Shown here piece after piece: positions 6,839 through 8,902 of a stretch of DNA of 8,902 bases (positions within the stretch are counted from its first letter, which is position 1; the number at the start of each line of letters is the position of its first letter). Under the pieces are notes generated by a model. It searched no databases and was not told the DNA's origin. It saw only the letters and a program-made list of their open reading frames with translations. The translations under genes and the position numbers were made by a program. Source of the DNA: Oscillospiraceae bacterium (lineage in GTDB: Bacteria; Bacillota_A; Clostridia; Oscillospirales; Oscillospiraceae); the NCBI GenBank assembly GCA_016302015.1, contig JAEDOJ010000046.1, positions 1 through 8,902 on the forward strand, given 5' to 3'.

Positions 6839-7419
6839 AAGAAAACCTTGCGATTTTTGATTTTGACGGCACGTTATATGATACCGTTCCCGGGAATCAT
6901 GCCGCCTACGCCTGTGCGCTGGCGCCCTGGGGGGTGGAGCTCACTCTGGAGTATTTTGCCCGGCACTGCAACGGCCGCTACTACAAGGACTTCCTCCCCG
7001 ACCTGCTGGGCGGGAACGACCGGGAAAAAATGGAAGCGATTCACCGGGCAAAAGTCCAATGTTATCCGAATTTTTACGGAAAAGTCAGGGAAAATACACA
7101 ACTTTTCTCCATCCTGAAGGAGCTGTCCAAAACCTATCATATTGCTCTGGTCTCCACCGCCGCAAAACAGAGCGTTCTGGGGATTCTGGAGCTGTTTCAC
7201 CGGAAGGAGGACTTTGAGCTGATCCTGACGCAGGAGGCTGTGCCCCGGAAGAAGCCCGCTCCCGACGGCTTTCTCATGGCCATGGAGCATTTTCAGGTGC
7301 CGCCGGAGCGGACGGTGATCTTTGAGGACTCCCCGGAGGGGGAAGCCGCCGCAAAAGCCGCCGGAGCGGCCTGCCTGCTGGTGAGAAATTTTTCCGACAT
7401 GGAGCGACAGACTCTTTGA
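6835..7419 (+). CDS. HAD-superfamily phosphatase (phosphoglycolate phosphatase/beta-PGM-like)
   Basis: 194 residues, slightly shorter than the 210-230 common in this subfamily. All four HAD motifs are present: motif I FDFDGTLYD with nucleophile Asp9 and acid/base Asp11, motif II VSTA with Ser107, motif III Lys139/Lys140 in RKKPAPDGF, and motif IV IFEDSPEG with Glu164-Asp165. The helical insert between motif I and II (about residues 20-85) is a subclass I cap, as in Gph and beta-phosphoglucomutase-like enzymes. It should remove phosphate from, or move phosphate within, a small cytoplasmic phosphoester. Its ATG overlaps the fusion gene's stop as ATGA, with GAGGAG (6821-6826) 8 nt upstream, the same junction design as the one before it. 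Placement with a nucleotidyltransferase and a kinase suggests it trims or prepares the substrate that is then activated. The exact substrate is unknown. Confidence 0.92.
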   Translation: MKENLAIFDFDGTLYDTVPGNHAAYACALAPWGVELTLEYFARHCNGRYYKDFLPDLLGGNDREKMEAIHRAKVQCYPNFYGKVRENTQLFSILKELSKTYHIALVSTAAKQSVLGILELFHRKEDFELILTQEAVPRKKPAPDGFLMAMEHFQVPPERTVIFEDSPEGEAAAKAAGAACLLVRNFSDMERQTL

Positions 7420-7467
7420 TGGAACCTGTTTCGACCCGAACCGTCAAATAACCAAAGACTGTGATCC

Positions 7468-7475
7468 GGGAGGTG
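7468..7475 (+). promoter_or_regulatory. Ribosome binding site fixing the start at 7482
   Basis: GGGAGGTG is spaced 6 nt from ATG 7482. A GTG at 7461 is in frame and would add seven residues, but it overlaps this Shine-Dalgarno sequence and lacks one itself. The 62 bp gap 7420-7481 has no convincing promoter or hairpin terminator, so the gene may be read through from the operon. Confidence 0.75.
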
Positions 7476-7481
7476 TTTTTC

Positions 7482-8831
7482 ATGAGAATTGTTGAGAAAA
7501 TTCGTCCGTTTTTTTCCAGGGCGGCCCAGACCCTGAAGACCATGTGGGGCAGACTTGCGCTCCTGTCCGCTGGGGTTCTGATCCTTGTGGTTTGCCTGTT
7601 TGCTTTTTCCGGGAGTCACGAGGGGATGCTGCGGATTCCCTTTGACGCCGCCTATCCCATCGGCAAGGACTGCGACGATATGGCAGCGGAGCTGGAAAAG
7701 GCGGGCTTCACCCAGATCAAGGTGAAGGACGATTACACCGGCTGGGAGCAGGGAAACTCCGTGCTGAAGCTGGCGGTGAACAACTCCGAAAAATTCAGCA
7801 GAGGGGACTATGTGGACAAGGACGTGACGGTTCTCATCACCCGCAGCAGTCCGGAGCGGCTGGATGCCTCCGCCTTTCTGGGGGATTGGCAGGAGGCGGA
7901 TCATGAGACCGTGGTGGAGCGGCTGAAGGCCGCCGGGTTTACCAATATCACCTTACAGGAGGTTGAAACCCGGCAGAAGGAGGAAAACCGCCGGATTTCC
8001 CGCCTGGAATTGAACCGGATTACCTATGCCAACGGCCATTGCTGCATCCCCATGGACGCACCCATTGAGATCGCCTACTACGGCCTGAAAATCCGCATCG
8101 GCAGCACCAACGAGACCTTCGCCGGCCGGGACTACCCGGAGGTGGTGAAGGAGCTGGAGGCGGCGGGCTTCACGGACATTGAGACGAAGGAGATCACCGA
8201 CGGCTGGGCAAAGGGGAACACGGTGGTGAACGTCCGCATCAACGACCAGCGGCACTACAGCGGGGACGCCCTGTTTGAACCGGAGGCCAAAATTCTGGTG
8301 GAGTACAGCAGCAACGACCGGATCGACGCCACCGCCTGTCTGGCGCATTGGCAGGAGACCGGGTATCAGGAGGTAAAGACCCGGCTGGAGGAGGCTGGCT
8401 TTACCAATGTCACCGCCGAATATCTGGCCACCATGGAGCAGGAGGAAAATCAGGCGGTTCTCAGCGTGAAGCTGAACGACGCCGCCTACACGGAGGGTGC
8501 GTGTTATCTGCAAAAGGATACGCCCATTGCCCTCCAGTACGGTTCTCTGCGGATCGTGGTGGGGAAGGGAGCGTCCGCCTTTGTGGATCAGCAGTACAAG
8601 ACGGTGGTGAAGGAGCTGCAAAGCAAGGGCTTTACCAACATTGTCCTGAAGCGGGCCAACGACCTGATCACCGGCTGGCTCACGGAGGAGGGCACGGTGA
8701 AGGAGATCACCATTGACAACTGCGAGGGCTTTACGGATACGGATTTGTTTTCCTATGACGCGCAGATCGTGATTGTCGTCCATACCTTTAAATATTGGGG
8801 CTGCAAGGAGATCACCGAAGTGGCCGAGTAG
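7482..8831 (+). CDS. Membrane-anchored protein with five 77-residue PASTA-like repeats
   Basis: 449 residues: a short basic cytoplasmic tail (1-23), one transmembrane helix (about 25-43, RLALLSAGVLILVV...), and a long soluble part with no Lys/Arg-rich anchor at the end, so the bulk should be extracytoplasmic (N-in signal-anchor topology). The soluble part is five tandem repeats (residues 52-436), each carrying a helix of the form VVxxLxxAGFTNI followed by beta-type segments and ending in an I-x-(I/V)-x-Y strand, a pattern resembling PASTA and related repeats of Firmicute surface proteins. No kinase, transpeptidase or hydrolase domain is attached. The last repeat, with DLITGWLTEEGTV and IVVHTFK, resembles a form I recall from many Clostridia proteins. 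It follows the envelope glycan operon with a 62 bp gap, so a role in binding the wall or the glycan made by the operon is plausible but not shown. Confidence 0.9.
   Translation: MRIVEKIRPFFSRAAQTLKTMWGRLALLSAGVLILVVCLFAFSGSHEGMLRIPFDAAYPIGKDCDDMAAELEKAGFTQIKVKDDYTGWEQGNSVLKLAVNNSEKFSRGDYVDKDVTVLITRSSPERLDASAFLGDWQEADHETVVERLKAAGFTNITLQEVETRQKEENRRISRLELNRITYANGHCCIPMDAPIEIAYYGLKIRIGSTNETFAGRDYPEVVKELEAAGFTDIETKEITDGWAKGNTVVNVRINDQRHYSGDALFEPEAKILVEYSSNDRIDATACLAHWQETGYQEVKTRLEEAGFTNVTAEYLATMEQEENQAVLSVKLNDAAYTEGACYLQKDTPIALQYGSLRIVVGKGASAFVDQQYKTVVKELQSKGFTNIVLKRANDLITGWLTEEGTVKEITIDNCEGFTDTDLFSYDAQIVIVVHTFKYWGCKEITEVAE
7635..8789 (+). repeat. Five in-frame 231 bp repeats, alternating A-B-A-B-A
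   Basis: Taking the Gly of the GF(T/Q) motif as anchor, its codon falls at 7704, 7935, 8166, 8397 and 8628: every step is exactly 231 bp (77 residues). Units run 7635-7865 (A1), 7866-8096 (B1), 8097-8327 (A2), 8328-8558 (B2) and 8559-8789 (A3). A units share a GW..G.(V) turn and a Y/F..(G)D acidic segment; B units share DA(S/T)A.L..WQE, a (K/Q)EEN stretch, a LN...Y..G.C turn and a PI.I.Y strand. The DNA still shows the 462 bp double period, for example ATTGGCAGGAG at both 7885 and 8347, but overall divergence is high, so duplication is old. Confidence 0.88.
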
Positions 8832-8902
8832 GGTTTGCACCAGCCGAAGCTGACTGAGGGAGAGAAAAAGCTGAAATTTCCGAACATTTTACATCAAAAA
8901 GC
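8832..8902. other. Non-coding tail, no feature seen
   Basis: The 71 bp after the repeat-protein stop contain no hairpin followed by a T-run, no promoter of recognisable quality and no start with a ribosome binding site. Any terminator or next gene lies beyond the right edge. Confidence 0.5.

Noticed and set aside
7420..7467. Possible rho-independent terminator or promoter between the HAD gene and the repeat protein
   Set aside because: The GGAACC/GAACC sequences here are direct, not inverted, repeats; there is no stem followed by a T-run and no acceptable -35/-10 pair.
7482..8831. PrkC/StkP-type PASTA serine/threonine kinase or PBP
   Set aside because: There is no kinase domain on the cytoplasmic side (only about 23 residues precede the membrane helix) and no transpeptidase motif; only the repeats resemble PASTA.
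1..8902. CRISPR array, insertion sequence, tRNA, rRNA or phage genes
   Set aside because: No short regularly spaced repeats, transposase-like frames, terminal inverted repeats or RNA-gene signatures were seen; the only periodic repeats are coding.

Overview
The window looks like part of a cell-envelope glycan locus from a GC-rich Firmicute, probably a Clostridia member of the Oscillospirales/Ruminococcaceae type. The reasons are strong AGGAGG-type ribosome binding sites, housekeeping promoters of the SigA consensus (TTGAAA, 17 bp, TATAAT), GC-rich codon choice in every gene, and a membrane-anchored protein with the 'GFTNI...TGWLT...VHTFK' type of repeat that I recall from Clostridia. No phylogenetic marker is present, so the taxonomic call is an inference.

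Layout. Positions 1-1321 (minus strand) hold the first 440 codons of an amino-acid-adenylating enzyme (DltA/NRPS A-domain family), cut by the left edge. Positions 1322-1507 are a divergent promoter region with two good SigA promoters facing apart. From 1508 to 7419 (plus strand) six genes are packed with overlaps or a gap of a few bases: a polytopic membrane protein that may be a GT-C type glycosyltransferase, a GtrA-family membrane protein, a soluble DPM1-like GT2 glycosyltransferase, a sugar-phosphate-type nucleotidyltransferase, a 633-residue fusion of a YbhN/LPG-synthase-like transmembrane domain with an APH/choline-kinase-like domain, and a HAD-superfamily phosphatase. After a 62 bp gap without a visible terminator comes a 449-residue single-pass protein (7482-8831) whose extracytoplasmic part is five tandem repeats with an exact 77-residue period and an A-B-A-B-A alternation. 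The last 71 bp show nothing I can call.

How it may work together (inference). GT2 + GtrA + GT-C-like protein is the logic of three-component lipid-carrier glycosylation: load a sugar on undecaprenyl phosphate, flip it, transfer it to an acceptor outside the membrane. The kinase domain, HAD phosphatase and nucleotidyltransferase together have the enzyme classes needed to phosphorylate, trim and nucleotide-activate a small head group (sugar, polyol or choline-like alcohol; compare licA/licC or the hld/gmh heptose logic). The divergent adenylating enzyme could supply an aminoacyl decoration. The most distinctive features are the flippase-like/kinase fusion in this cassette and the precise alternating repeat protein. 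I see no mobile element, CRISPR array, tRNA or rRNA.
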